From the NCBI RefSeq assembly GCF_900156915.1, contig NZ_LT732533.1:1-64000 (forward strand): a stretch of DNA of 64,000 bases, read 5' to 3'. This stretch comes from Sediminibacillus massiliensis (GTDB taxonomy: Bacteria > Bacillota > Bacilli > Bacillales > Amphibacillaceae). The position numbers were made by a program, and so were the translations under genes. Below, piece by piece: positions 55,920 to 64,000 of the stretch (positions within the stretch are counted from its first letter, which is position 1; the number at the start of each line of letters is the position of its first letter). The notes beneath the pieces are model-generated. The model was not told the DNA's origin, searched no databases, and saw only the letters and a program-made list of their open reading frames with translations.

Positions 55920-56573
55920 ATGGAACATAAGAAAACATGTCATACAGAAAAAGTAAATACAGAATTTGGGACAATTATCATTGAAGGCCCCCTTCCAGCT
56001 TCCGAACTGAGAAAATATGAATTTCACGAACAATTGAACGCTTTCCGCCCAGCTAGAAAACAATTTGATGCTGTTTTGGATATTGCTGACTTTGACGAAG
56101 GAAGAATTATAGTAGCCCGAACAAGTGATACCATTATCGGTTATGTTACCTATTTGCATCCTGACCCACTTGAAAGATGGTCCATATTCAACATGGAAGA
56201 CTTGATTGAATTGGGCGCAATTGAAATTGCACCGGAGTTCAGAGGCTATAAAATAGGTTCAAAATTATTGAGGGTTTCGATGATGGATGAAGCTATGGAA
56301 AATTATATAATCATTTCAACTGAATATTACTGGCATTGGGATTTAAAGGGCAAACAAATGAGTGTTTGGGATTACCGAAAAGTGATGGAAAAAATGATGT
56401 TTGCCGGTGGTCTTACTCCAGCCCCCACTGATGATCCTGAAATCATTTCCCATCCTGCCAATTGTCTAATGGTGAAAATTGGAAAACATGTAGAAGAGGA
56501 TTCTGTCCAAAAATTCGACAGGCTTCGCTTTTTAGGCCGAGAAAAGAACAGATCCTTAAGGGAGGGAATTTAA
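55920..56573 (+). CDS. acuA: Protein acetyltransferase AcuA
   Basis: GNAT-family enzyme that acetylates and inactivates acetyl-CoA synthetase AcsA in B. subtilis. The ATG at 55920 (MEHKKTCHTEK) gives 217 residues (B. subtilis 210). The acetyl-CoA loop is in ELGAIEIAPEFRGYKIGSKLL. First of acuA-acuB-acuC, whose ends abut or overlap. No acsA gene is in the window. Confidence 0.92.
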   Translation: MEHKKTCHTEKVNTEFGTIIIEGPLPASELRKYEFHEQLNAFRPARKQFDAVLDIADFDEGRIIVARTSDTIIGYVTYLHPDPLERWSIFNMEDLIELGAIEIAPEFRGYKIGSKLLRVSMMDEAMENYIIISTEYYWHWDLKGKQMSVWDYRKVMEKMMFAGGLTPAPTDDPEIISHPANCLMVKIGKHVEEDSVQKFDRLRFLGREKNRSLREGI

Positions 56574-57221
56574 TTGTTAGTAGAAGAGATAATGAAAACG
56601 GAGGTCATTACACTGCCTCCTGAAGCCTCTATTCAACAAGCCTTGAAACTTTTAACGGAAAACAAAATAAGACATATCCCAATTGTCGATAACGAGAATA
56701 AAGTGATTGGTATTGTTTCTGATCGGGATGTGCGCGATGCGAGTCCTTCCATCTTCCATCAAGACACCGATTCAGGCGAATTACAAAATAAAATAGCAAC
56801 CATTATGAGTCAGCCGGTTATCACCGTCCATCCGCTCGACTTTGTAGAAGAAACTGCTGCTATTTTTTATGAACACGAATTTGCCTGTGTTCCTGTTGTC
56901 AGAAATAACGTGCTGGTTGGATTGGTAACGGAAAAAGACATGCTCTATACTTTGATCCAATTGACGGGCACGAATGTCCAAAGTTCACAAATAGAAGTAA
57001 AAGTGCCCCACCGGGCTGGGATTCTGCCTGAAGTAGCTGGCATTTTTGGAAAAAGGAAAGTGAATATCAGCTCTGTTCTCGTCTATCCGTATAAAAACGA
57101 CCCGAATTATAAAATATTGGTTTTTCGCATCCAAACAATGAATCCGCTTCCAATCATAGAAGACTTAAAAGCTGCTGATTATAAAGTGCTGACGCCTGAT
57201 ACTGGAGAGTTATTCCTATGA
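56574..57221 (+). CDS. acuB: Acetoin-utilisation protein AcuB (CBS-ACT)
   Basis: A 215-residue regulator with two CBS domains (about 1-60 and 78-135) and a C-terminal ACT domain (about 140-215, VKVPHRAGILPEVAGIF). It begins with TTG immediately after the acuA stop; GGGAGGG lies 7 bases upstream. CBS and ACT suggest an adenylate or amino-acid-type ligand. Exact role is unknown. Confidence 0.92.
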   Translation: MLVEEIMKTEVITLPPEASIQQALKLLTENKIRHIPIVDNENKVIGIVSDRDVRDASPSIFHQDTDSGELQNKIATIMSQPVITVHPLDFVEETAAIFYEHEFACVPVVRNNVLVGLVTEKDMLYTLIQLTGTNVQSSQIEVKVPHRAGILPEVAGIFGKRKVNISSVLVYPYKNDPNYKILVFRIQTMNPLPIIEDLKAADYKVLTPDTGELFL

Positions 57222-58402
57222 CATGCAAATCTGCATTTATCTATTCGGATAAGTTTACTAACTATCAATTTGCAAACGACCATCCCTTCAATCAATTACG
57301 TGTCAAAATGACCAAAGAACTCCTTGATGCAGAATATCTTTTGAATGAAGCCGATATCCTCACACCCAAAATGGCAAATGATGAGGATTTAGCTTTGGTT
57401 CATGACAGACAATATATAGATGCTGTAAAAAAAGCGGGAAACGGGAAGCTGACACCGGAAGATGGCTGGGAATACGGGCTTGGAACCGAAGATACTCCGA
57501 TGTTTCCAAACATGCACGAAGCTGCCGCTTTATTGGTCGGCGGCACGCTTACGGCTGTGGATGCTGTATTGGAAGGCAACAATAAACACGCACTCAACTT
57601 AGGTGGCGGACTGCATCACGGCTTTAAAAGAAAAGCTTCCGGATTTTGTATCTATAACGATTGTGCAATCGCAATCAAGTATATAAGACAGAAATACAAT
57701 CTGCGTATTTTGTACGTAGACACAGATGCCCACCACGGGGATGGCGTTCAATCGGTCTTTTATGATGATCCAGATGTTTGTACTCTATCCATACATGAAA
57801 CTGGCAGATACCTCTTTCCCGGCACTGGAAATGTAAATGAAAGAGGTCTCAAAAAGGGATATGGTTATTCGTTCAACTTGCCTGTCGACGCTTTTACCGA
57901 GGACGAATCATTTCTCGAAGTTTATTCATCCGCACTAAGGGAAATAGCAGAATACTTTCGCCCAGATATAATTGTCACCCAGAACGGGGCAGATGCCCAT
58001 TGTTATGATCCTTTGACACACCTATGTTCCACCATGAAAACATTCGAGACAATCCCTCTGCTTGCCCATGATGTCGCTCACGAATACTGTGAAGGCAGGT
58101 GGATTGCTCTAGGTGGAGGAGGATATGATATTTGGAGAGTTGTTCCTCGAGCATGGGCACAAATTTGGAGCATCATGCATACGGGGGAAATCATAAAAGG
58201 AGATATTCCTGCAGTATGGAAGTTAAAATGGGAGCGAGAGGCCCCATGTTCTCTTCCACCTAAATGGCATGATCATCCAGGGATATATAAGGAGATTCCA
58301 AGAAAAGCAGAAATCACCGAAAAGAATGTAAAGGTGCTCACACAGGCTCTGCAATATTGCCGAAACTATAAAACATTTTCCAACATAGAAACAAAAAAAT
58401 AG
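57218..58402 (+). CDS. acuC: Protein deacetylase AcuC
   Basis: Histone-deacetylase-fold zinc enzyme that reactivates acetylated AcsA. It has 394 residues. Active-site features are LGGGLHHGFK, YVDTDAHHGDGVQ (His pair and Asp), QNGADAH and LGGGGYD. Its ATG overlaps the acuB stop by 4 bases. Family-typical length, with no extra domain. Confidence 0.94.
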   Translation: MTCKSAFIYSDKFTNYQFANDHPFNQLRVKMTKELLDAEYLLNEADILTPKMANDEDLALVHDRQYIDAVKKAGNGKLTPEDGWEYGLGTEDTPMFPNMHEAAALLVGGTLTAVDAVLEGNNKHALNLGGGLHHGFKRKASGFCIYNDCAIAIKYIRQKYNLRILYVDTDAHHGDGVQSVFYDDPDVCTLSIHETGRYLFPGTGNVNERGLKKGYGYSFNLPVDAFTEDESFLEVYSSALREIAEYFRPDIIVTQNGADAHCYDPLTHLCSTMKTFETIPLLAHDVAHEYCEGRWIALGGGGYDIWRVVPRAWAQIWSIMHTGEIIKGDIPAVWKLKWEREAPCSLPPKWHDHPGIYKEIPRKAEITEKNVKVLTQALQYCRNYKTFSNIETKK

Positions 58403-58429
58403 TCAAGTATCCAATTAGGGTACTTGACT
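58401..58429. terminator. Bidirectional terminator between acuC and motS
   Basis: Perfect 9-bp stem AGTCAAGTA/TACTTGACT, 11-base loop, between convergent genes. TTATTC follows on the plus strand. Confidence 0.85.
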
Positions 58430-58435
58430 TTATTC

Positions 58436-59170
58436 TTACTGTTCTTCCAATATGATTATCTCGACACGCCTGTTTTTCCTTCTGTTCTCAGAAGTATCAT
58501 TATCCGCCACAGGCCTTGTATCTCCATAACCGACCGCGATGAACCTGTCATCCTCCAGGTCGCCGTTTTCGATTAAGTATCTGATAACGCTGCTTGCCCT
58601 TGCGCCGGCCAATTCCCAATTTGAAGGAAACCGATAAGTTGATATAGGCACACTATCGGTATGACCTTCCACTCTGACAGGATTGGAAAAATTGTGCAAC
58701 AGTGTTTCCACTTTATCTAAAAAGGGTTTTCCGTCATCAATTATCTCCGCCTCTGCGGATTCAAATAGCACATTCTCTTGTAAGGTTAACACGACACCCT
58801 CTGCTGTCCTGTCTGCCGTTATGTCATTATTCAGGTTATGTTCATCAAGAAATAACCGTATTTCAGTCAGCAGTTCACTCAATGTGTCATCGGCTTCTGT
58901 TAGGGGCTGTTCCTCTTCCAGCTCCCCTGCCTCTTTCTCCTGATGGGACTCCTTTTCGGCTGGATCCTCAAGAGGAACAGGAGAAGGATATGAATCGAAT
59001 ATCATGCTGCTCCTGAATGATTCTGCAAGTGCCTCGAACTTCACCACATCGATTTGGGACATGGAAAATAGCAAAATAAAGAAAACGAGAACCAAGGTGA
59101 CCATATCTGCATATGTAACCATCCATTTTGGCGTCCCTTTATTTGTCCGTTTTTTTGTCCTAGACCTCAT
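58436..59170 (-). CDS. motS: Flagellar motor stator protein MotS
   Basis: MotB-family stator subunit that anchors to peptidoglycan. The ATG at 59170 (MRSRTKKRTNKG) gives 244 residues; it overlaps motP by 11 bases. The single helix holds the ion-binding Asp in YADMVTLVLVFFILLFSMSQ. An acidic linker follows (about 65-105), then an OmpA-like domain with VEGHTDSVPIST, SNWELAGARASSVIRYL and NRRVEIII. Linkage to ccpA and the VxxFF helix match Na+-type MotPS; ion choice is inferred. Confidence 0.9.
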   Translation of the reverse strand: MRSRTKKRTNKGTPKWMVTYADMVTLVLVFFILLFSMSQIDVVKFEALAESFRSSMIFDSYPSPVPLEDPAEKESHQEKEAGELEEEQPLTEADDTLSELLTEIRLFLDEHNLNNDITADRTAEGVVLTLQENVLFESAEAEIIDDGKPFLDKVETLLHNFSNPVRVEGHTDSVPISTYRFPSNWELAGARASSVIRYLIENGDLEDDRFIAVGYGDTRPVADNDTSENRRKNRRVEIIILEEQ

Positions 59171-59984
59171 GGACCGACTTCTCCATATAATCTTTAAGAA
59201 CGCCATCTTTAGCTCTTTCTTTCATTTCAGTCGGCAAAAAGGCACCTAACTTTTCTTCCAGAATCCGTGGATTCTGTCCGGATTGGACGCCGATGACACC
59301 TTCGATGATAATCTGCTTATAAAAGATTTCTTCATCCGTCTTGTTTTCAAGTTTGCCTGCCATTGGAATGAAAACAAGGTTTGCCAACACTGTGCCATAA
59401 AAAGTAGTCAGAAGCGCAACAGCCATGTTCGGTCCCAATGTCGAAGGATCCTGCAAATTGTTAAGCATAAGGACAAGTCCTATCAACGTTCCAATCATCC
59501 CCCAGGCAGGAGCGTATTCACCAGCCTTTTCAATGATTGCTCTGCCTTTCCAGTGACGTTCCTCCATCGCTGTTATCTCAGCATTCATTATCTCCGTAAT
59601 CATGTCGGGCTCTATTCCGTCAACAGCCAGCAATATACCTTTTTTGATAAAAAGATCGTCCACCTCATCCAGTTCATTTTCAAGAGCAAGCAACCCCTCT
59701 CTCCTTGCCCTTTCCGATAACCGGATAAAGAGTTGGATAAGCTCTTGTAAATTATGATCATTATTGTTGAAGGCTTCTTTCAACACTCGATGTGTCAACT
59801 TGATTTGAGCTAAATTGAAATGGATCAGCAATGCGGCGCATAACCCGCCAATAACAATGAAGATGGAAGACACTTGCAGAAAAGAAGTAAATCCTCCACC
59901 ATCTCCACTGGAAACAATGCCGAACATCAACATCACAAAACCTAAGGTAATACCGATCGGAGTTAAGATGTCTAGCTTCTTCAT
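59160..59984 (-). CDS. motP: Flagellar motor stator protein MotP
   Basis: MotA-family stator subunit with four helices (about 8-26, 34-52, 148-170, 182-205) in 274 residues. The cytoplasmic loop (about 60-145) carries charged residues for FliG contact (LIRLSERARREGLLALE), and the Pro-rich TM3/TM4 signature is PAWGMIGTLIGLVLMLNNL. Pairs with motS. Follows ccpA by 64 bases, as in B. subtilis ccpA-motPS. Confidence 0.91.
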   Translation of the reverse strand: MKKLDILTPIGITLGFVMLMFGIVSSGDGGGFTSFLQVSSIFIVIGGLCAALLIHFNLAQIKLTHRVLKEAFNNNDHNLQELIQLFIRLSERARREGLLALENELDEVDDLFIKKGILLAVDGIEPDMITEIMNAEITAMEERHWKGRAIIEKAGEYAPAWGMIGTLIGLVLMLNNLQDPSTLGPNMAVALLTTFYGTVLANLVFIPMAGKLENKTDEEIFYKQIIIEGVIGVQSGQNPRILEEKLGAFLPTEMKERAKDGVLKDYMEKSVHEV

Positions 59985-60048
59985 AAACTCTCTCCCTAAA
60001 TGAACTTGTTACCAAGAAGTCCCTTGCAGCTTGTCCATCATGATGCGG

Positions 60049-61050
60049 TTATTCAGATTTTGTAGAGTTTCTTTCAATGATGCGGTGCGGCAGAATAATG
60101 TTCTGGTCTGTTACTTCTTCTTTATTCATGTATTTAGTCAGAAGTCGCATTGCTACCGCTCCAATATCATACATCGGCTGCACGATTGTCGACAGTGTAG
60201 GGCGGACCATGGTTGCCAGCCTGGTATTGTCAAAACCGAATACTTCGATATCTTCAGGCACTTTAAGTCCTCTGTCTTGTGCTCCATGAATGACTCCAAG
60301 GGCCATTTCGTCAGTAGCCACAAAGATACCTGTCGGTTTGTAGTCAAGCTCCATCAATTGATCTAATGCTTCGATTCCGGAATCATACGAATAATCTCCC
60401 ATAGTCACCAATTTTTCGTCGAATTCGACATTTTTCTCTTTTAAAGCACGACGATAACCATTGTACTTCTGGTTGTTGATTTCTGTCTCTTCTTGTCCAG
60501 TTACGAACGCGGGATGCTCATTACCGTGTTCCAGTAAAAGAGTAGTCGCTTCGTAAGCCGCTTGTTCATAATCGATATTGACCGATGGAGTTGTTTGGGA
60601 CTGATCAATCGTTGCTGCCAATGCTACGGGTACAGGAGCGCTTTTAAACTGTTGGACATGTTCTTCGCTGATTTTTCCACCCATGAACACAATTCCATCG
60701 ACTTGCTTCTCCAACATGGTGTTAAGTAAATGAAGTTCTTTATCTTTGTTCTGATCGGAGTTGCTTAAGATAATATTGTAATTATACATCGTAGCTATAT
60801 CTTCGATTCCCCTTGCAAGTTCAGCAAAGAAGATGCTTGAAATATCAGGGATAATCGCACCTACTGTTGTTGTTTTTTTACTGGCCAGCCCTCTTGCTAC
60901 TGCATTCGGACGGTATCCCAGCCGTTCAATTGTATTAAGCACTTTCTTCCTTGTAGCAGGTTTCACATTTGGATTTCCATTTACCACCCGAGAAACTGTA
61001 GCCATGGAAACATTTGCTTCTCTTGCTACGTCATATATTGTTATGTTCAT
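60049..61050 (-). CDS. ccpA: Catabolite control protein A
   Basis: LacI-family global regulator of carbon catabolite control, acting with HPr-Ser46-P. It has 333 residues. The helix-turn-helix is [24 protein letters not shown], the hinge helix [13 protein letters not shown], then the periplasmic-binding-protein-like core. It would be the regulator of the cre site upstream of ackA. AGGAGG precedes the ATG. Confidence 0.97.
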   Translation of the reverse strand: MNITIYDVAREANVSMATVSRVVNGNPNVKPATRKKVLNTIERLGYRPNAVARGLASKKTTTVGAIIPDISSIFFAELARGIEDIATMYNYNIILSNSDQNKDKELHLLNTMLEKQVDGIVFMGGKISEEHVQQFKSAPVPVALAATIDQSQTTPSVNIDYEQAAYEATTLLLEHGNEHPAFVTGQEETEINNQKYNGYRRALKEKNVEFDEKLVTMGDYSYDSGIEALDQLMELDYKPTGIFVATDEMALGVIHGAQDRGLKVPEDIEVFGFDNTRLATMVRPTLSTIVQPMYDIGAVAMRLLTKYMNKEEVTDQNIILPHRIIERNSTKSE

Positions 61051-61100
61051 AATTCATTTCTACCTCCTAATAACTTCTCTGACTGTTACTGCTTTCATTA

Positions 61101-61129
61101 ATAATACGATACTCTGTTATGTTCCGCAA
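61101..61129 (-). promoter_or_regulatory. Candidate sigmaA promoter of ccpA
   Basis: On the minus strand TTGCGG (61124-61129), 17-base spacer and TATTAT (61101-61106), about 50 bases upstream of the ccpA start. Confidence 0.55.
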
Positions 61130-61220
61130 TCTTTCCATTCTTTTATACGGGTTGTCTTCAAAAAATGTTCATTTTTTCTTGTGTATTTTCCACTTCAAAA
61201 AAAGTATGTTATGGAACATA

Positions 61221-61260
61221 ATTCAGCCCCTGCCTTATAATATCAGGCAAGGGGCTGAAT
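61221..61260 (-). terminator. Intrinsic terminator of aroA
   Basis: Long stem ATTCAGCCCC(T)GCCT with AGGC(AA)GGGGCTGAAT, small loop, 21 bases past the aroA stop. Confidence 0.82.
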
Positions 61261-61281
61261 TACCAAGTATAATAACTTGAT

Positions 61282-62343
61282 TTATTGTTTTTTCAACTCT
61301 TCCATAAAAGTATTGAAAGTCGGAATATCCATTTGTTGAGCGGAATCAGATAATGCTACTGCTGGATCCGGATGAACTTCTGCCATCACGCCATCAGCAC
61401 CAATGGCCAAGGCTGCTTTAGCAGCAGGGAGCAGTAAATCCCTTCTGCCTGTAGAATGAGTTACATCCACCATGACAGGTAAATGGGTTTCTTGTTTTAA
61501 AATAGGGACCGATGTAATATCCAACGTGTTTCTAGTTGCTTTTTCATAAGTCCTTATTCCTCGTTCACAAAGAATGATGTCTCCATTGCCTCTTGAAATG
61601 ATGTATTCAGCCGCATTGATGAATTCGGCAATAGTAGCTGATAATCCTCTTTTTAGCAGAACCGGTTTATTTACCTCACCCGCAGCTTTCAGCAGCTCGA
61701 AATTTTGCATGTTTCTTGCTCCGATTTGGATAACATCGATGTAATCTATCGCCTTTTCGATATCGGCCGGATTCACAATTTCACTAACTACTGCAAGGTC
61801 ATATTCATCTGCAACCCTTTTTAAAATTTGAAGTCCTTCCAGGCCTAAGCCCTGAAAGTCATATGGAGAGGTTCTCGGTTTGAATGCACCGCCCCTCAGA
61901 AGTTTCAAACCTTGCTTTTTCACCGCATCGGCTACTTGGGAAACTTGTTCATAGCTCTCCACAGCACATGGTCCCATGATGAAATGTTTCTGTCCGTCTC
62001 CGAATTGCTCACCATTGATTTCAATGATGGTGTCTTCCGGCTTTTTCTTTCTGGAAACGAGCAGGGCTTTTCGGTGATCATCTTCCTGCAATTCCAAACT
62101 AGCCTTGAAAATCTCTTTGAACAAAGCTTCCAAAGTTGAATTTTCGAACGGACCGCTGTTATGCTCTGTAATTAAATCGAGCATCGCCCGTTCACGAACG
62201 GGATCAAACCGATTTGTGCCTTGTTTATCTTTAACTTGTCCAATCTGTTGGACAAGTTCTGCCCGTTTATTGATTAGATCAAGTATCTCCAGGTTGACTT
62301 GGTCCAATTTCTCTCTAAGCTGATCTAATTCCTCATTGCTCAT
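61282..62343 (-). CDS. aroA: Bifunctional chorismate mutase / DAHP synthase
   Basis: Entry enzyme of aromatic amino-acid synthesis. It has 353 residues. The N-terminal AroQ-type chorismate mutase (1-90, [23 protein letters not shown]) works as a feedback sensor in Bacillus. The DAHP synthase barrel (about 105-350) has [37 protein letters not shown] and [21 protein letters not shown] precedes the ATG. Next to ccpA as in B. subtilis (aroA-ccpA). Confidence 0.96.
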   Translation of the reverse strand: MSNEELDQLREKLDQVNLEILDLINKRAELVQQIGQVKDKQGTNRFDPVRERAMLDLITEHNSGPFENSTLEALFKEIFKASLELQEDDHRKALLVSRKKKPEDTIIEINGEQFGDGQKHFIMGPCAVESYEQVSQVADAVKKQGLKLLRGGAFKPRTSPYDFQGLGLEGLQILKRVADEYDLAVVSEIVNPADIEKAIDYIDVIQIGARNMQNFELLKAAGEVNKPVLLKRGLSATIAEFINAAEYIISRGNGDIILCERGIRTYEKATRNTLDITSVPILKQETHLPVMVDVTHSTGRRDLLLPAAKAALAIGADGVMAEVHPDPAVALSDSAQQMDIPTFNTFMEELKKQ

Positions 62344-62507
62344 TCCGAATTCCTCCTTGGTATGTAATCATCGATTAGTAAAAATAATATTAGATGAATA
62401 AATAATAATTAGGGATTATTATAGCTAAAATTTCTGTCGTTGTCATTAATAAGTTTATAATATTTTGTAAATTCAAGCTTACCACTTAAAAGGACTAGTG
62501 ACAAAAA

Positions 62508-62540
62508 AGGAAAAGGACCCCTGTACAAGACCCTTTTCCT
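62508..62540 (-). terminator. Intrinsic terminator of ytxJ
   Basis: Stem AGGAAAAGG/CCTTTTCCT with a loop of about 15 bases, followed on the minus strand by TTTTTTG. Confidence 0.65.
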
Positions 62541-62550
62541 CTATTGTACT

Positions 62551-62877
62551 TTATTCAATTTGCTGTAAAAGATTTTTCTTTGTTATATTTCCATGAGACT
62601 CATTCCAGACAACTTGATTATTCTTAAAAACAAGAACTTGTGGCGACTCGTGCTTAACATCGTATGTTTCTGCGATATGGTTCGATAATTCTCTCGCCTT
62701 CTGCACATATAAAACAAATAGTGGAACATCTGTTGCTTCCTCACTGAATAGTTCGAATTCCCGTTTGGCTTCAGCACTTATCGGACATGTCAAACTATGT
62801 TTCATCAAGATGAACGACTCATACTGGTTTTTCACTTGTTCGAATTCTTCCTTTGTTTGGATAACCAAAGCCTCCAC
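62551..62877 (-). CDS. ytxJ: Bacillithiol-linked monothiol bacilliredoxin-like protein YtxJ
   Basis: A thioredoxin-fold protein with a single active-site Cys31 in HSLTCPISAEA (CPIS). I place the start at the GTG at 62877, 9 bases after AGGAG, which gives 108 residues, the B. subtilis size; longer in-frame starts lack spacing. YtxJ-type proteins act as monothiol bacilliredoxins. It is downstream of ytxG-ytxH with a terminator between. Confidence 0.85.
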   Translation of the reverse strand: MEALVIQTKEEFEQVKNQYESFILMKHSLTCPISAEAKREFELFSEEATDVPLFVLYVQKARELSNHIAETYDVKHESPQVLVFKNNQVVWNESHGNITKKNLLQQIE

Positions 62878-62914
62878 AAACATCAACTCCTGTAAAAAAG
62901 ATTTCTGCAATGAA

Positions 62915-62942
62915 AAAGGCTGCTTACTTGTAAGCAGCCTTT
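62915..62942 (-). terminator. Terminator between ytxH and ytxJ
   Basis: Perfect 13-bp stem AAAGGCTGCTTAC/GTAAGCAGCCTTT with a 2-base loop, eight bases past the ytxH stop; TTTCATTG follows on the minus strand. ytxJ would depend on read-through or its own promoter. Confidence 0.85.
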
Positions 62943-62949
62943 CGGCAAG

Positions 62950-63354
62950 TTAATAAGTAGTTGTCTTAGAATCTTGTTCTCTTTCTAATTCTTCCGCTGC
63001 TTCTTCAATTGCTTTTGCTACTTCTTCAGCAGCTTGTTCCGCTTCTTTTTCGGAACTTTTACGATTTTTAAATGAGTTAGTAGTCTCTTTCACTTTATCC
63101 GTCCAGCCTTGGGACTTTTCAGAAGCTAAATCACGCCATTCTGTTCCTTTTTCATAGGCAACGTCTCTCCATTCGCCAGCGCGGTTTCTGACAAGATTGG
63201 CACTGTCGTTCAGGTTGTCCCTTAACTCTTTACCCGTTTTGGGAGCGAAAAGTAATGCGACAGAAGCGCCGACAATCCCGCCTATAAGCGATCCAATCAA
63301 GAAATCCTTACTATTGATATTTTGATTCTCTGTTTGACCTTGCTCATTTCCCAT
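62950..63354 (-). CDS. ytxH: YtxH domain general-stress protein
   Basis: A 134-residue protein with one N-terminal glycine-rich helix (FLIGSLIGGIVGASVALLFAP, about residues 17-37), the YtxH signature TGKELRDNL, and a charged coiled-coil tail rich in Glu, Ala and Lys. Member of the sigmaB-controlled ytxGHJ operon in B. subtilis. AGGAGG precedes the ATG. Confidence 0.92.
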   Translation of the reverse strand: MGNEQGQTENQNINSKDFLIGSLIGGIVGASVALLFAPKTGKELRDNLNDSANLVRNRAGEWRDVAYEKGTEWRDLASEKSQGWTDKVKETTNSFKNRKSSEKEAEQAAEEVAKAIEEAAEELEREQDSKTTTY

Positions 63355-63374
63355 TTGAATTCCTCCTGTTTTAA

Positions 63375-63797
63375 TTAGACATTTTTGGGGTCTTCACTTT
63401 TCTTCTTCTTCCAAAGATTCAGTGCTACGGTACCCCAATTCATCGCTTGTGCAGTCGTTTCTTTATTGCGTTCTGCAACAGATGTCACTTTATTAGAAAC
63501 GGAACGGATCGAGCTGTTGAATTCTTTGACAGACTCTCCGATTCCTTTGATACCATCAACTAAAGTATTAAGTTTCTGGGATTTGTCGTTAATATCCTCT
63601 GCCAATTTGTTAGTTTTATTAAGCAAGGCAGTACTCTCCGATGTAATACCTTCCATTTGTTTTTCCAATCCTTCTAATGTATCTGCAACATCATTAAGGG
63701 TTCGCTGTGCGGCTTTAAGAACCATTGCCAAATAGATGACAAGGACTGCAAAAGCTATTGCTGCGATGATTGCTGCGATGTAAAGTAAGTTTTCCAT
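63375..63797 (-). CDS. ytxG: DUF948 general-stress protein YtxG
   Basis: A 140-residue DUF948 protein: one N-terminal helix (LYIAAIIAAIAFAVLVIYLAM, about 5-25) then a long coiled coil to about residue 125. First gene of ytxG-ytxH, 20 bases before ytxH. AAGGAG precedes the ATG. A sigmaB-type promoter lies about 107 bases upstream. Confidence 0.9.
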   Translation of the reverse strand: MENLLYIAAIIAAIAFAVLVIYLAMVLKAAQRTLNDVADTLEGLEKQMEGITSESTALLNKTNKLAEDINDKSQKLNTLVDGIKGIGESVKEFNSSIRSVSNKVTSVAERNKETTAQAMNWGTVALNLWKKKKSEDPKNV

Positions 63798-63903
63798 TTC
63801 TGATCAACTCCTTCTTCTACTGATTTTTTGTAATAATTGTTACAAAAGGAAAACTTGGATTTAACCCTGATATAGGGAAAATAAATAGTTCTTCTGGTTA
63901 AAT

Positions 63904-63928
63904 ATACCCTTAACTTTCTAAAGTAAAC
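63904..63928 (-). promoter_or_regulatory. sigmaB-type promoter of ytxGHJ
   Basis: On the minus strand GTTTAC (63923-63928), a 13-base spacer and GGGTAT (63904-63909), very close to the sigmaB consensus GTTTAA-N12-15-GGGTAT. B. subtilis ytxGHJ is sigmaB-controlled, which agrees. Confidence 0.8.
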
Positions 63929-63974
63929 CCTATTTCAATGAGTTCAGATTGGGATAGATAGAACGGAAACAAAA

Positions 63975-64000
63975 AAGGGGAGAGATTCTCCTCTCCCCTT
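63975..64000. terminator. Terminator at the right window edge
   Basis: Perfect 10-bp stem AAGGGGAGAG/CTCTCCCCTT with a 6-base loop, preceded by AAAA. It probably ends a minus-strand gene to the right of the window. Confidence 0.75.

Overview
The window is chromosomal DNA of a low-GC, endospore-forming Bacillaceae bacterium. Gene order follows the Bacillus subtilis phoPR-mdh-icd-citZ ... dnaE ... ackA-tpx ... thiI-ezrA ... rpsD-tyrS-acuABC-motPS-ccpA-aroA-ytxJHG segment almost gene for gene. Sporulation genes (ytvI, ytrH, ytrI, ytfJ/gerW), a bacillithiol-type YtxJ, MotPS and a very acidic PBP tail suggest a halotolerant or alkaliphilic genus near Virgibacillus, Oceanobacillus or Lentibacillus. 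The species cannot be named from the sequence. I see no rRNA, tRNA, prophage, transposase or CRISPR array.

Layout. 0.3-3 kb: phosphate two-component genes phoP-phoR and a MaoC-like hotdog protein. 3.1-6.7 kb: TCA genes citZ-icd-mdh. 7.2-9.4 kb: membrane proteins YtwI, YtvI and FxsA. 10.4-20.7 kb: a long minus-strand run dnaE, malic enzyme, FadR-type regulator, accD-accA, pfkA-pyk, joining replication, pyruvate metabolism and malonyl-CoA synthesis. 20.8-25.1 kb: ytrHI, nrnA, ytpI, ytoI and small membrane genes. 26-31 kb: ytkL, then a PspA-centred envelope-stress cluster (DUF4178, PspA, DUF4247 lipoprotein, DUF350, membrane-anchored aminopropyltransferase) behind a sigmaW-like promoter. 31.5-38.5 kb: ald, a UspA protein, moaB, ecsC-like, ackA (with a cre box), ytxK, tpx, ytfJ/ytfI. 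39-50 kb: NAD kinase, amidohydrolase, thiI with its cysteine desulfurase, ezrA, refZ, fRMsr and a GAF-GGDEF diguanylate cyclase. 50-64 kb: rpsD with a structured leader, T-box-controlled tyrS, a PBP1A-type enzyme where B. subtilis has acsA, acuABC, motPS, ccpA, aroA, ytxJ, ytxH and ytxG behind a sigmaB-type promoter.

The most unusual content is intergenic. Five loci (about 1-220, 9461-10299, 25256-25946, 31091-31490, 40211-40562) carry one family of structured, non-coding, composite repeats. They have two related backbones in divergent orientation, 12-bp terminal inverted repeats on the cleanest copy, outer stems whose arms change together between copies, and an internal 35-bp hairpin unit present in one to four tandem copies. 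No protein is encoded by them. They look like a non-autonomous mobile or RNA-like element family.

Start codons were chosen by Shine-Dalgarno position and homolog length, so several differ from the longest reading frame. At least seven genes appear to start with TTG.
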